Below are positions 43,323 to 53,471 of a stretch of DNA of 64,000 bases, one piece after another. Position 1 is the stretch's first letter; each line of letters starts with the position of its first letter. This DNA is from Shimia sp051201625 (GTDB lineage: Bacteria; Pseudomonadota; Alphaproteobacteria; Rhodobacterales; Rhodobacteraceae), in assembly GCF_051201625.1 (NCBI RefSeq), contig NZ_CP179203.1, positions 1,364,001 to 1,428,000 of the forward strand. Reading direction: 5' to 3'. The notes under the pieces are model-generated. The model was given only the letters and a program-made list of their open reading frames with translations, was not told the DNA's origin and did not search any database. The translations under genes were made by a program, and so were the position numbers.

Positions 43323-45242
43323 TTGGGCAACGCGCGTAATATTGCATTCTGGGTCGTTTTGTTTTTGCTGATCCTCGCTCTGTTTAACCTTTTCAGCGGT
43401 GATAGCGGTACTCTGCAAAGCCGAGAAAATAGCTACTCTGACTTTGTATCTGCTGTCGAGAGTAACTCAGTCACTGGCGTGACGCTTGATGGTGAGAAAG
43501 TCCGATACACCACAAGCGACGGAGCGTCCAACGTCGCGATAAAGCCAGCTGATGCTGAGGTGACAACGCTTCTGATTGAAAATGGAATACCAGTTCGCGC
43601 CGAAAGCCAAGAACAATCCGGTTTTCAAGCGTTCCTCCTTTCGCTGCTTCCCTTCCTTTTGCTTATCGGTGTGTGGATCTTTTTCATGAACCGCATGCAA
43701 GGTGGCGGTAAAGGCGGTGCAATGGGTTTTGGTAAGTCCAAGGCTAAGATGCTAACGGAAAAACACGGTCGTGTCACTTTCGACGATGTAGCAGGCATTG
43801 ATGAGGCGAAAGAAGAATTAGAGGAGATAGTAGAATTTTTGCGAAACCCGCAAAAGTTTTCGCGCTTGGGCGGCAAGATCCCTAAAGGAGCGTTATTGGT
43901 CGGCCCGCCCGGAACAGGTAAAACGTTATTGGCGCGTGCAATAGCCGGTGAAGCGGGGGTTCCATTTTTCACGATTTCTGGTTCAGATTTTGTGGAGATG
44001 TTTGTGGGCGTCGGCGCATCGCGGGTGCGTGATATGTTTGAGCAGGCCAAGAAGAACGCGCCGTGCATCGTGTTTATCGATGAAATTGATGCCGTTGGAC
44101 GTCATCGTGGCGCCGGTTACGGCGGCGGAAATGACGAACGCGAACAAACGTTGAACCAGTTGTTGGTAGAGATGGATGGATTTGAGACGAATGAAGGCGT
44201 CATTATTCTGGCTGCAACAAACCGGAAAGATGTCTTAGATCCTGCGTTGCTGCGCCCAGGGCGCTTTGACAGAAACGTCACTGTGGGAAATCCTGACATC
44301 AAGGGTCGTGAGAAAATCTTGGGAGTTCATGCGCGGAAAACACCGCTTGGTCCTGACGTAGACTTGCGCATCATTGCGCGAGGCACACCAGGTTTTTCTG
44401 GCGCGGATTTGGCCAATCTTGTAAACGAAGCGGCTCTTATGGCAGCGCGAGTAGGCCGCCGCTTTGTTACAATGGAAGACTTTGAAAGTTCCAAGGACAA
44501 AGTAATGATGGGAGCCGAGCGTCGATCCATGGTGCTGACGCAGGACCAAAAAGAGAAAACTGCATACCACGAAGCAGGGCACGCCGTCGTAGGGCTTGCC
44601 TTGCCAGAATGCGATCCAGTCTACAAGGCCACGATCATCCCTCGTGGTGGTGCACTTGGCATGGTGGTGAGCCTACCTGAAATGGATCGTCTCAATTACC
44701 ATAGAGATGAATGTGAGCAAAGGTTGGCGATGACCATGGCTGGCAAAGCGGCTGAGGTGATAAAGTATGGCGAGGATCATGTGTCCAATGGTCCGGCCGG
44801 AGACATCATGCAGGCAAGCCAACTCGCTCGCGCCATGGTTATGCGTTGGGGCATGTCAGATAAGGTGGGAAATATTGACTATGCCGAAGCTCACGACGGA
44901 TACAGTGGCAATACAGCTGGCTTCTCCGTTTCTGCGCACACTAAAGAATTGATTGAAGAAGAGGTGAAACGGTTTATCCAGCACGGTTATGACCGAGCGA
45001 TGGAAATTTTAACTGAACGAAAAGAAGAATGGAAACGTTTAGCAGAAGGCCTGCTAGAATATGAGACCCTGACTGGAGATGAGATAAAGCGTGTCATGAA
45101 GGGTGAGCGGCCTGATGCAGATGATGACAACGATGACAACCCGGATGAGGGCAATGCTCCGAGCGTCACGGCGATACCCAAAACTAAATCCCGCAACAAA
45201 TATAGCGGGGACGGCGGAATGGAGCCAGAACCAACAGGCTGA
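43323..45242 (+). CDS. ftsH: ATP-dependent zinc metalloprotease FtsH
   Basis: Membrane-anchored AAA+ protease (substrates in other bacteria include RpoH and LpxC). 639 residues: two membrane helices (about 5-25 and 100-122), Walker A VGPPGTGKTLLAR (about 192), second region of homology with ATNRKDVLDPALLRPGRFDR, zinc site HEAGH (about 416-420), and an acidic C-terminal tail (RPDADDDNDDNPDEG). TTG start with GGAG upstream. It stands after tilS as in many proteobacteria. Confidence 0.97.
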   Translation: MGNARNIAFWVVLFLLILALFNLFSGDSGTLQSRENSYSDFVSAVESNSVTGVTLDGEKVRYTTSDGASNVAIKPADAEVTTLLIENGIPVRAESQEQSGFQAFLLSLLPFLLLIGVWIFFMNRMQGGGKGGAMGFGKSKAKMLTEKHGRVTFDDVAGIDEAKEELEEIVEFLRNPQKFSRLGGKIPKGALLVGPPGTGKTLLARAIAGEAGVPFFTISGSDFVEMFVGVGASRVRDMFEQAKKNAPCIVFIDEIDAVGRHRGAGYGGGNDEREQTLNQLLVEMDGFETNEGVIILAATNRKDVLDPALLRPGRFDRNVTVGNPDIKGREKILGVHARKTPLGPDVDLRIIARGTPGFSGADLANLVNEAALMAARVGRRFVTMEDFESSKDKVMMGAERRSMVLTQDQKEKTAYHEAGHAVVGLALPECDPVYKATIIPRGGALGMVVSLPEMDRLNYHRDECEQRLAMTMAGKAAEVIKYGEDHVSNGPAGDIMQASQLARAMVMRWGMSDKVGNIDYAEAHDGYSGNTAGFSVSAHTKELIEEEVKRFIQHGYDRAMEILTERKEEWKRLAEGLLEYETLTGDEIKRVMKGERPDADDDNDDNPDEGNAPSVTAIPKTKSRNKYSGDGGMEPEPTG

Positions 45243-45681
45243 AGAGCACTTTAGAAGGTGATTGTTGCCGTTCGCCTGTTAAAGAAATTCTTGCCTCATA
45301 AGCGTCATGGGTAATTATATTTTTGACGCATGGTGGTGAAGCGGGAAAACAATTTTGCGTGAGTGGCGACGGGTGACTTGGAATGTGGATGTGACTGGGT
45401 GGTGCTGATTGTTAAAGTCTGACGATGGGCATAGGCGTTCCTAAACAGGCATTATTGAAAACCATCTGTTGAGCTAAGTCCCCAGCCAAAAATGCGCCAT
45501 CCGGTATGCTTGAGGTTAAATCTGCTTTTTTTTCTTAAATGGAGAGGTTGCATTGATCGCTTCGTTTGAAAAGCTTACAAGCATCGAAGCTAAAGTGCTT
45601 TTGGGGTGGTAAAGTTAATTTTTAATCGACCATTGCTGATCAAACAGCGCTTTTGGACTTAATATTTGACTTGAGGCTCGT
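45243..45681. other. intergenic region between ftsH and the MOSC gene
   Basis: 439 bases, no supported gene, tRNA or terminator. Confidence 0.4.
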
Positions 45682-46281
45682 ATGCCGGCATTGAAACTTA
45701 CGAATTACTCCTGTGAGATTGTGTGGCTTGGCCAAGTGTCTAATTCAGACAGCGATCTGAGAGCCGTTCCCGTATCGACGCTATCGCTAAAATTTGGAGG
45801 ATCAGAGGGTGAGTGTCATTCTGGCCTGACTCGAAAGTCCTGCAGTCGGCTGATTACGCAATATCCACGCGGCACTGTAATTGCCAACGTCCGTCAACTT
45901 TCAATAATCTCGCAAGAAGAATTGGATCAAATTGCGTTAGAAGTTGGCCTGTCGAATCTAGATCCTGCCTTGGTCGGTGCATCTATGGTAGTACAGGGAT
46001 TGCCCGACTTTAGCCACGTGCCGCCATCTTCGCGTCTTACGGTAGAGAGCGGCGCCTCGATAATCGTTGATATGGAAAACCGCCCTTGCTCGCTGCCTAG
46101 TCAGGTGATTGAGAAAGTGCATCCCGGTTGTGGCAAAGCGTTTAAGAATGCGGCACGAAATCGGCGAGGAGTTACGGCCTGGGTTGAATGTGAGGGCTTG
46201 CTCTGTATCGGCGACAAGCTTCGCTTACACATCCCTGATCAGCCGATTTGGAGGTGTTTCGAAGATGCGCGCGCCACCTAG
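45682..46281 (+). CDS. MOSC domain-containing protein
   Basis: 199 residues with a MOSC (molybdenum cofactor sulfurase C-terminal) fold. The diagnostic segment is MENRPCSLPSQVIEKVHPG, whose Cys is the probable sulfur carrier, preceded by LTVESGASIIV and followed by RRGVTAWVECEG. It is a stand-alone MOSC without the sulfurase N-terminal domain. The ATG has GAGG upstream. Its partner enzyme is not in the window. It ends 158 bp before fhs. Confidence 0.82.
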   Translation: MPALKLTNYSCEIVWLGQVSNSDSDLRAVPVSTLSLKFGGSEGECHSGLTRKSCSRLITQYPRGTVIANVRQLSIISQEELDQIALEVGLSNLDPALVGASMVVQGLPDFSHVPPSSRLTVESGASIIVDMENRPCSLPSQVIEKVHPGCGKAFKNAARNRRGVTAWVECEGLLCIGDKLRLHIPDQPIWRCFEDARAT

Positions 46282-46439
46282 AGTTGTTTACGCTTAAAGC
46301 AAATACCCTTTGCCAAAAAAAATATGTGACATTTACCGACGCTTCGGGCGCTGGATATGTCGGAAATGCCTCCTGAGTTGGGTTCGAGTGTCGCTATGTT
46401 CTTGTTCAGAACGATGCAAACTCTGCCATAGGGACTGCC

Positions 46440-48116
46440 ATGAGCTATAAAACTGATATAGAAATTGCCCGCGAGGCAAAGAAACGCCCAATTCAGGAAA
46501 TTGGTGCCAAGCTAGGCATTGGAAGCGAAGATCTTCTTCCTTACGGTCATGACAAAGCCAAGGTAAGTCAGGGCTTTATCAATTCAGTTCAGAACAACGA
46601 GAATGGTAAATTAATCCTTGTTACAGCGATTAATCCGACCCCAGCTGGAGAAGGTAAAACTACCACCACGGTTGGTTTGGGTGACGGCCTTAATGCTATT
46701 GGCAAAAAAGCGGCCGTGTGCATTCGCGAAGCATCGCTTGGGCCTAACTTCGGCATGAAAGGTGGGGCCGCTGGTGGTGGTCTTGCGCAGATTGTTCCGA
46801 TGGAAGAGATGAACCTACACTTCACTGGAGATTTTCACGCAATCACAGCCGCGCACAATCTGCTAAGTGCGATGATTGATAACCATATCTACTGGGGCAA
46901 TGAACTTGAGATTGATGAACGTCGTGTCGCTTGGCGTCGTGTACTTGACATGAACGACAGGGCCTTGAGAGACACGGTGACGTCTTTGGGTGGCGTTGCC
47001 AATGGTTTCCCGCGACAGACGGGCTTTGACATTACTGTGGCGTCCGAAGTTATGGCTATACTTTGCCTCGCCACAAGCCTTGAGGACTTGCAAAAGCGTT
47101 TGGGAGATATGATCGTGGCTTATCGTCGTGACCGCAGTCCAATCTATGCCCGTGACATAAAGGCCGATGGCGCTATGACTGTGCTGTTGCGTGACGCGAT
47201 GCAACCGAACCTCGTGCAAACTTTGGAAAACAACCCAGCCTTTGTACATGGTGGACCGTTTGCCAATATCGCGCATGGTTGCAACTCGGTTATTGCAACG
47301 ACCACTGCGTTGAAGATTGCTGACTACGTCGTCACGGAAGCTGGATTTGGTGCTGATTTGGGTGCTGAGAAATTTATGAACATCAAGTGCCGTAAGGCTG
47401 GGTTGGCGCCTGATTGTGTTGTGCTTGTTGCTACTATTCGCGCTATGAAAATGAATGGTGGTGTGGCGAAGGTTGATTTGGGCCCAGAGAATGTGGATGC
47501 GGTAAAGGAAGGATGTGCCAATCTGGGCCGGCACATTGGCAATCTCAAGCAGTTCGGTGTTCCGGTCGTAGTCGCGATCAATCATTTTGTGAGTGACACA
47601 GATGCCGAAGTTCAAGTGGTTAAGGACTATGTCGAAAGTGAGGGCTCTGAAGCGATCTTGTGCCTGCACTGGGCAAAGGGATCTGAAGGGACCCTAGAGC
47701 TTGCCAACCGTGTTGCAGAGATTTCTGACGCAGGCATCAGCCAGTTCGCACCTCTCTACAAGGATGAAATGGGCTTATTTGAAAAGATCGAACGTGTTGC
47801 CACTTCGATTTACCGAGCCGATGAAGTACTTGCTGACAAAAAAATTCGGGATCAGCTTCGGGCTTGGGAAGATGCTGGCTACGGGCACTTGCCGGTTTGT
47901 ATGGCCAAGACACAGTATTCCTTCTCGACGGATCCAAATCTTCGCGGTGCGCCGACGGGTCACTCGGTGCCAGTTCGCGAGGTCAGGCTCAGTGCTGGAG
48001 CGGGGTTTGTTGTTGTGATCTGCGGTGAGGTCATGACCATGCCAGGTTTACCGCGAAAACCGGCTGCAGAAAATATTCGGATCAATGAAGAAGGGCTGGT
48101 TGAAGGACTTTTCTAG
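46440..48116 (+). CDS. fhs: formate-tetrahydrofolate ligase
   Basis: ATP-dependent synthesis of 10-formyl-tetrahydrofolate from formate. 558 residues with TPAGEGKTTTTVGLGDGL (P-loop, about 63-80), SLGPNFGMKGGAAGGG and TEAGFGADLGAEKFM, all invariant family blocks. With the downstream folD it links formate to the folate C1 pool, as used by Roseobacters that oxidise methyl groups. ATG at 46440. Confidence 0.97.
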   Translation: MSYKTDIEIAREAKKRPIQEIGAKLGIGSEDLLPYGHDKAKVSQGFINSVQNNENGKLILVTAINPTPAGEGKTTTTVGLGDGLNAIGKKAAVCIREASLGPNFGMKGGAAGGGLAQIVPMEEMNLHFTGDFHAITAAHNLLSAMIDNHIYWGNELEIDERRVAWRRVLDMNDRALRDTVTSLGGVANGFPRQTGFDITVASEVMAILCLATSLEDLQKRLGDMIVAYRRDRSPIYARDIKADGAMTVLLRDAMQPNLVQTLENNPAFVHGGPFANIAHGCNSVIATTTALKIADYVVTEAGFGADLGAEKFMNIKCRKAGLAPDCVVLVATIRAMKMNGGVAKVDLGPENVDAVKEGCANLGRHIGNLKQFGVPVVVAINHFVSDTDAEVQVVKDYVESEGSEAILCLHWAKGSEGTLELANRVAEISDAGISQFAPLYKDEMGLFEKIERVATSIYRADEVLADKKIRDQLRAWEDAGYGHLPVCMAKTQYSFSTDPNLRGAPTGHSVPVREVRLSAGAGFVVVICGEVMTMPGLPRKPAAENIRINEEGLVEGLF

Positions 48117-48282
48117 GCCAAATCAGGTGGTCGAGCTCCATAGTCCTTACCATTAATCGGTAGAGAGAGCGCTATTCGAAATCTGCTATTATTTTTTTAA
48201 TGTTGGGCCGTCAAAATTTGATAATTTGTAACAATAAAAAATGGTTGCATGGTGCCGCTTTTGTTAAAAATTAGGGGACAAT

Positions 48283-49185
48283 ATGAGCGCTAAAAAAATT
48301 GATGGAAAAGCTTTTGCGGCAACAGTTCGCAAAAAGGTCGCAGCGCATGTTGTTCGAATAGTCGAGGAGCACGACATAACCCCTGGGCTTGCGGTCGTTT
48401 TGGTTGGAGAAGACCCTGCTAGTCAAGTTTATGTGCGTTCAAAAGGCAAGCAGACTACCGAAGTCGGTATGAAAAGCTTTGAACATAAGTTGGCTGCTGA
48501 TACAGCAGAAGCTGATCTGCTGGCGTTAATTGATCGATTGAATAATGATGCGCAAGTACATGGAATCCTTGTGCAACTTCCACTACCAAGTCATCTAAAT
48601 GAGAATTTAGTAATCAATTCGATCTCGCCAGCTAAAGATGTAGACGGATTTCACATTTCAAATGTTGGCCTATTGGGAACTGGGCAAAAATCTATGGTGC
48701 CCTGCACGCCCTTAGGCTGTTTGATGATGCTGCGTGACCATCACGAGAGCATTTCTGGCATGAACGCAGTGATCGTCGGCCGTAGTAATATAGTTGGTAA
48801 GCCGATGGCGCAACTTTTGTTAGGTGACAGCTGTACCGTGACCATAGCGCATTCCCGCACCAAGAACCTGCCCGAAGTTGTTCGGCGGGCTGATATTGTT
48901 GTAGCAGCTGTTGGACGGCCCGAGATGATTCTTGGCGACTGGATAAAAGAGGGCGCGACGGTGATCGATGTCGGTATCAATCGCATTGCTGCCCCGGAAA
49001 AAGGCGAAGGCAAAACGCGCCTTGTTGGAGATATCCACTACGAAAGTGTCGCAGCTGTAGCTGGGGCGGTTACACCAGTTCCTGGCGGTGTTGGTCCAAT
49101 GACGATCGCTTGTTTACTGGCAAATACACTAACGGCGTGCTGCCGCATTCACGGCCTCGCAGAACCCAAAGGCTTAACGGCCTGA
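48283..49185 (+). CDS. folD: methylene-tetrahydrofolate dehydrogenase/cyclohydrolase FolD
   Basis: Bifunctional enzyme interconverting methylene-, methenyl- and formyl-tetrahydrofolate. 300 residues: catalytic Lys region YVRSKGKQTTEVG, VQLPLPSHLNE, PAKDVDGFH, VGRSNIVGKPMAQLL (NADP Rossmann loop) and the C-terminal TPVPGGVGPMT. ATG with AGGGGAC upstream. Convergent with the thioesterase gene. Confidence 0.97.
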   Translation: MSAKKIDGKAFAATVRKKVAAHVVRIVEEHDITPGLAVVLVGEDPASQVYVRSKGKQTTEVGMKSFEHKLAADTAEADLLALIDRLNNDAQVHGILVQLPLPSHLNENLVINSISPAKDVDGFHISNVGLLGTGQKSMVPCTPLGCLMMLRDHHESISGMNAVIVGRSNIVGKPMAQLLLGDSCTVTIAHSRTKNLPEVVRRADIVVAAVGRPEMILGDWIKEGATVIDVGINRIAAPEKGEGKTRLVGDIHYESVAAVAGAVTPVPGGVGPMTIACLLANTLTACCRIHGLAEPKGLTA

Positions 49186-49217
49186 ATGCCTTTAGCTTGA
49201 AAGGACTGCGGAGAAGG

Positions 49218-49658
49218 CTAATGGTGGTCCCCGGTTTTGATGATCGGAACCATTGTTCCCGTCATTAAAGCAATTTTCGTTCGAGCTTCACCGTCTACAT
49301 CAAATACCTCCGATTGAACTATGACGAGTCTTCGTCCCGGCTTGATCACCTTTCCGATTGCTTCCAGGCGGTTACCTTTTGCTGGTGCCAGAAGGTTAAT
49401 TTTCATTTCTGACGTGAGAACTTCACAGCCCTTCGGCATAACGGAAAGTGCTGCATAACCTGCAGCGGAGTCGCCAAGCCCAAAGGTCAGTGCGGCATGG
49501 CCAAACCCATGCTGTTGCTGACATGTATTAAGAATAGGGGCGGCAATCACGACCTGACCGTGATTTGTAGAAACCAAAGACGCCCCAAACGTCGTCATCA
49601 TTGATTGTGCTGCGAAGCTGCGTTCAATTTTTGATTGAATTTCTAAAAGTAGAGGCAT
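49218..49658 (-). CDS. PaaI-family hotdog thioesterase
   Basis: 146 residues with the 4HBT/PaaI fold. GHAALTFGLGDSAAGYAALS forms the central helix with its conserved Gly/Asp, then EMKINLLAPAKGN and a Lys/Arg-rich strand (KVIKPGRRLVIVQSEVFDVDG). Acyl-CoA thioesterase of unknown specificity. Isolated gene converging on folD. Confidence 0.85.
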   Translation of the reverse strand: MPLLLEIQSKIERSFAAQSMMTTFGASLVSTNHGQVVIAAPILNTCQQQHGFGHAALTFGLGDSAAGYAALSVMPKGCEVLTSEMKINLLAPAKGNRLEAIGKVIKPGRRLVIVQSEVFDVDGEARTKIALMTGTMVPIIKTGDHH

Positions 49659-49855
49659 GCATTTTTACTTTTTGAGTCTTTTTTAAGAAACCAATTTAAA
49701 AGCCGAATTTTAAATTTGGTCAAGTGCCGTGGGGTGGCTACAAGAGCAGGGTCTGCCGGGAACGTTGTTGGGATGCTACATGAAGTCTTGGCGAATACTT
49801 TTTTAAAAATTAAACTTAAATAAATAATTTAAAATCAGGTACATAAAGTATTAAG

Positions 49856-50518
49856 TTAACGCGGCATCGGTATCTCACGTGGAGTTTGTCCTGTTATAAT
49901 CGCTTTGGCTTCTGGACGCATTAAATTAGCCAATGAGGCATCAGTACTGCGTAGCCCTCCGGTGTAGGTGCCAAAAGCTGGTAAAATTACCCGGTCGCTA
50001 TCAAATAAAAATGCCGGACGCGTTATAGCGCGAAGGCGTGTTTGTACGCGAACTTTAGGATGATAGTGTCCTGAAATTTCGCCACTTTTTCCTTTTTGTG
50101 CAATGTGACGAAACGTTAGAGGAGGTAATGGTAATTCGGCCAAATGTGTACCGCCTAGGTCAATCGGACCAGGATCATGATTGCCTTCAATCCAGACCCA
50201 ACGGCGCCCAGCTTGGAGACGATTTATCCAAAGCTTTTCATCTTCTGGCAACGACTTGGCAGCTTCCACGTCGTCAAAACTGTCCCCCAAACAAACGACT
50301 ATGGCTGCATTTGTCACGTTCAGATCGTTTTCCAATCGAATGAGCGTATCGCGGGTTTCATACGGCGGTAGAAATACGCCACTACGACGTGAGACCCTTT
50401 CAGTTTTTCCTAAATGAAGATCGGACACTACTAGCAACTTCTGGTCACGCCACCAAAGAGCACCTGACCCTAAGGCCATGAGAGATGCACCCGCTAGAGA
50501 AAATCGCGCTCCGTTCAT
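49856..50518 (-). CDS. pdeM: ligase-associated DNA damage response endonuclease PdeM
   Basis: 220-residue calcineurin-like metallophosphoesterase. The metal motifs are all present: VVSDLHLGKTE (DxH), VCLGDSFDD (GD), WIEGNHDPG (GNHD) and ISGHYHPK (GHxH). The family is normally encoded with an ATP-dependent DNA ligase, an exonuclease and an Lhr-like helicase. Here only the helicase is adjacent (115 bp upstream, same strand). DNA repair role by family assignment. Confidence 0.9.
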   Translation of the reverse strand: MNGARFSLAGASLMALGSGALWWRDQKLLVVSDLHLGKTERVSRRSGVFLPPYETRDTLIRLENDLNVTNAAIVVCLGDSFDDVEAAKSLPEDEKLWINRLQAGRRWVWIEGNHDPGPIDLGGTHLAELPLPPLTFRHIAQKGKSGEISGHYHPKVRVQTRLRAITRPAFLFDSDRVILPAFGTYTGGLRSTDASLANLMRPEAKAIITGQTPREIPMPR

Positions 50519-50633
50519 GAAACGTTCTTACCCTTCTCCTGAATTTGACGCAAGAGTGGTGTGAGGCAGACTTCGATTTTTGAACAACTGTTTGCGTTTT
50601 ATAGAAAAAAAAGATCACTTATTTTAAAAAAAA

Positions 50634-53058
50634 CTACATTTGACTTAAACCGCTGTCGCGTATGAGAGCTTCAGCCTCTTCAGCTAGCAATCTCTCCTCG
50701 GCACTGCCACTTTGCACAGATATCTTACCGACTTCTAAAAAAAGAGGTGCTGAAAATGGGGTGACATGCGGTGTTCGAATTAGATCTACATGGCCAGACA
50801 CACGGTCTAGCATTTCCTCAATGCGGGCGAAATCGACAAGGCCACTCATGGCCTCTTTCCGGGTAATCTGTATCAGCAGGTGATTAGGATCGTATTTTAA
50901 CAGAGTGTCGTACAAGATGTCTGACGAGAACGTTGCTTGCCTACTAGATTGGCGTTTGCCCTTTGTATTACGTTCGATTAATCCAGCGATTGTTGCCGCT
51001 CCACGGAAAGTGCGTTTCATCAATGAATTGCCTGCGAGCCATCCATCAAGTCCCTCTTGTAAGCCCTTGATTTCCAGAATTGGTATCGGATTAGTGACTG
51101 CATCCATACCCCAAATCAGTGTCGCATAGTCAGTTGCGACAAAACCCATTGGTGCAAGGCCGATTTCCTCCATTCGCTTTGTTAATAATAGCCCGAGAGT
51201 TTGTTGAGCGTTAAGTCCAGCAAACCCATAGATGCAAATATTTTCACGACCATCGCGCGGAAAACTTTCAACTAACAGCCGCCCGGGCTCTGGTAATCGT
51301 GACATTGCACTTTGTAGTCGAAGCCAATCAGCCGTGTGCTTTGGCAATTCTGACCAGTCGTCTTTTTGCAAATAACGTAGTATGCGTTGTGAAAGTTGCG
51401 TTGATGTGGAAAATTTTGTTCCGGAAAATGTAGCTACACGGGGTTTTTTTGCGGCATTTGGAGAAACCTCAACGGTCATTTCACGCAGGCCTTCGTACTT
51501 AACTATTTGACCTCCGATTAAAAAAGTATCTCCTGGACTAAGTGACGCTGCAAAGTTTTCTTCGATTTCACCAAGTGGTTTACCACCTCTGTTCCTTCGA
51601 AGTCTTACCTTAAGTGTATCAGTGTCCTGAATTGTACCCGCATTCATGCGAATGATTGCAGCAGCACGTGGGTCGCGCAATTGCCATTGCCCGTCTGGAC
51701 GTTGCTGAAGCCGTTGCCAACGGTCATAAGCCCGCAAAGCGTAGCCCCCTGTAGCACAGAAATCCAAGCAAGCATCAAATGCCAACCGATCAAGGCCAAT
51801 AAATGTGCCGACACTTTTGATTTCAAGAAACAAATCGTCGGCATTAAACGGCCCGCTTGCGGCGGTGAGAAGGATGTGTTGGCACAATACGTCTAGAGGG
51901 CCATCGTTGCGCGCATCACCGTCTAGGTCGCGTTCTCGTGCCGCCTGAAGCGCATTGACGCACTCGATGACTTCCCAGCGGTTAGCTGGAACCAAAAAGG
52001 CTTTGGAGGGCGCGTTGTAGCGGTGATTAGCCCGACCGATACGCTGCAAGAGACGTTTTACGTTCTTTGGAGCTCCAACCTGAATAACCAAATCGACGTT
52101 TCCCCAATCAATACCCAGATCAAGCGAGCCAGTACAAACAATTGCACGCAGATCGCCACGTACCATAGCGCTTTCGACGCGCTGGCGTTGTTCGCGGTCA
52201 AGTGAGCCGTGGTGGATGCCAATTGGTAGCCCGTCGTCATTAGCGAGCCAAAGATGATGAAAGAAAATTTCAGCTTGCGCCCGGGTGTTGTGGAAAATTA
52301 GCGTTGTATTATGTTTCCTAACTTGATTGAGAACTGCTGAAATTGCGTATATTGCGCCACCGCCTGACCATGGAGGAGCGGCTTCCGTCTCAAGCATGGC
52401 AATATCTGGATCTGGTCCCGGATCAGCCATGATGATCTTGCTGGAAGCTGGGTGACATGCAAGCAGCGAGGCTATTTTTCTGGGCTGATCCACTGTTGCT
52501 GATAGACCTACACGTCGCAGATTTGGTTGCAAGGTTTGTAATCGGGCCAGTGCCAGAAATAATTGATCGCCACGCTTGCTCTCAGCCAGCGCATGTATTT
52601 CATCTACTATGACTCTTTTGAGGCCTTTAAATATATATCCTGCGTCCGGATAGGAGGTGAGTAAAGCTAGGCTTTCTGGGGTAGTTAGAAGGATGTGGGG
52701 GGGGATTGGCTCGTTGGCGTTTTTTGACAGTGTTTGAAGTATCGCCGGTGCGGTCTTCAATTCTAATGTCAAGACCAATTTCTTCAACTGGAGTGCGCAA
52801 ATTACGTTTGATATCTGCTGCTAACGCTTTTAGGGGAGAAACGTAAAGTGTGTGCAGGCCTGTATGCTGGGTTTTTGCTAGGTCAGCCAGCGTGGGTAAA
52901 AAGCCAGCCAATGTTTTGCCGCCGCCAGTAGGCGCTATTAGCAATACGCAGGGCGCATCAGCGCTGGTCACCATGTCCCGCTGATGTTTGTGGGGTTGCC
53001 AGTCGCGACCTTTGAACCAGTCTTCTATTTGTGGCGGCAGCACACCCGACTCAGCCAC
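50634..53058 (-). pseudogene. lhr: ligase-associated DEXH-box helicase (Lhr-like), frameshifted at a G8/C8 run
   Basis: Superfamily 2 helicase of the Lhr/ligase-associated type. The N-terminal part (53058 to about 52700) carries PTGGGKTLAGF (Walker A) and YVSPLKALAADIKRN. The remainder, in another frame (to 50634), carries VDEIHALAESKRGDQL (DEXH), LSATVDQPRKIAS and RIGRANHRYN. Between them lies a run of eight C on the coding strand (52697-52704). With seven, the sequence reads RANPPHILLTTPESLALL, exactly the family motif, in one frame of about 807 residues. A real inactivating or phase-variable slip, or a base-calling error, are all possible. Confidence 0.9.
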
Positions 53059-53064
53059 GACGGC

Positions 53065-53397
53065 TTAATCCACTTTAGGTGCGCAAAACAGCCGATAAAG
53101 CATACCGATCACCTCAGCTGTATTCTGATCGGCAAGATTATAATAGATCGTTTTGCCATCGCGGCGCGTTGACACTAGTTTTTCTTCTCGCAACCGGGCG
53201 AGCATCTGACTAACCGCTGCCTGACGAGTGTTCAGCAACGCTTCCAACTCGGTCACAGATTTTTCCCCCGATCCCAAATGGCACAGTATCATAAGTCTTC
53301 TCTCATGAGCGAGAGTTTTGAGGTAAGCCGCGGCTGCTGCTGCGCTGCGTTCCATTTCGGACAGAGGTATTTCAAGCTTTTGTTGGTTCACGCGCAC
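53065..53397 (-). CDS. ArsR-family repressor of the SqrR/BigR (sulfide/persulfide-sensing) type
   Basis: 110-residue winged-helix regulator. Recognition region VTELEALLNTRQAAVSQMLARLREEKLV. Metal-binding CxC is absent. Instead there are exactly two cysteines, C39 (MILCHLG) and C105 (LYRLFCAPK), 66 residues apart, the same spacing as C41 and C107 of Rhodobacter SqrR. The start is put at GTG 53397 behind GGAA; an ATG at 53469 would add 24 unconserved residues. It is 6 bp before lhr and just after an enolase-superfamily gene. No sulfide oxidation gene is in the window. Confidence 0.82.
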   Translation of the reverse strand: MRVNQQKLEIPLSEMERSAAAAAAYLKTLAHERRLMILCHLGSGEKSVTELEALLNTRQAAVSQMLARLREEKLVSTRRDGKTIYYNLADQNTAEVIGMLYRLFCAPKVD

Positions 53398-53471
53398 ATT
53401 TCCTTTTTCGGGTTGGTGATAGCACGCATGACTGTGCAATGCGAGGTCTGAGCAGTTTAAAAAGTCCATAT

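Noticed and set aside
46863..47669. 268-codon open frame antisense to fhs
   Set aside because: It mirrors the highly conserved fhs coding sequence, lacks a ribosome site and has no recognisable protein character.
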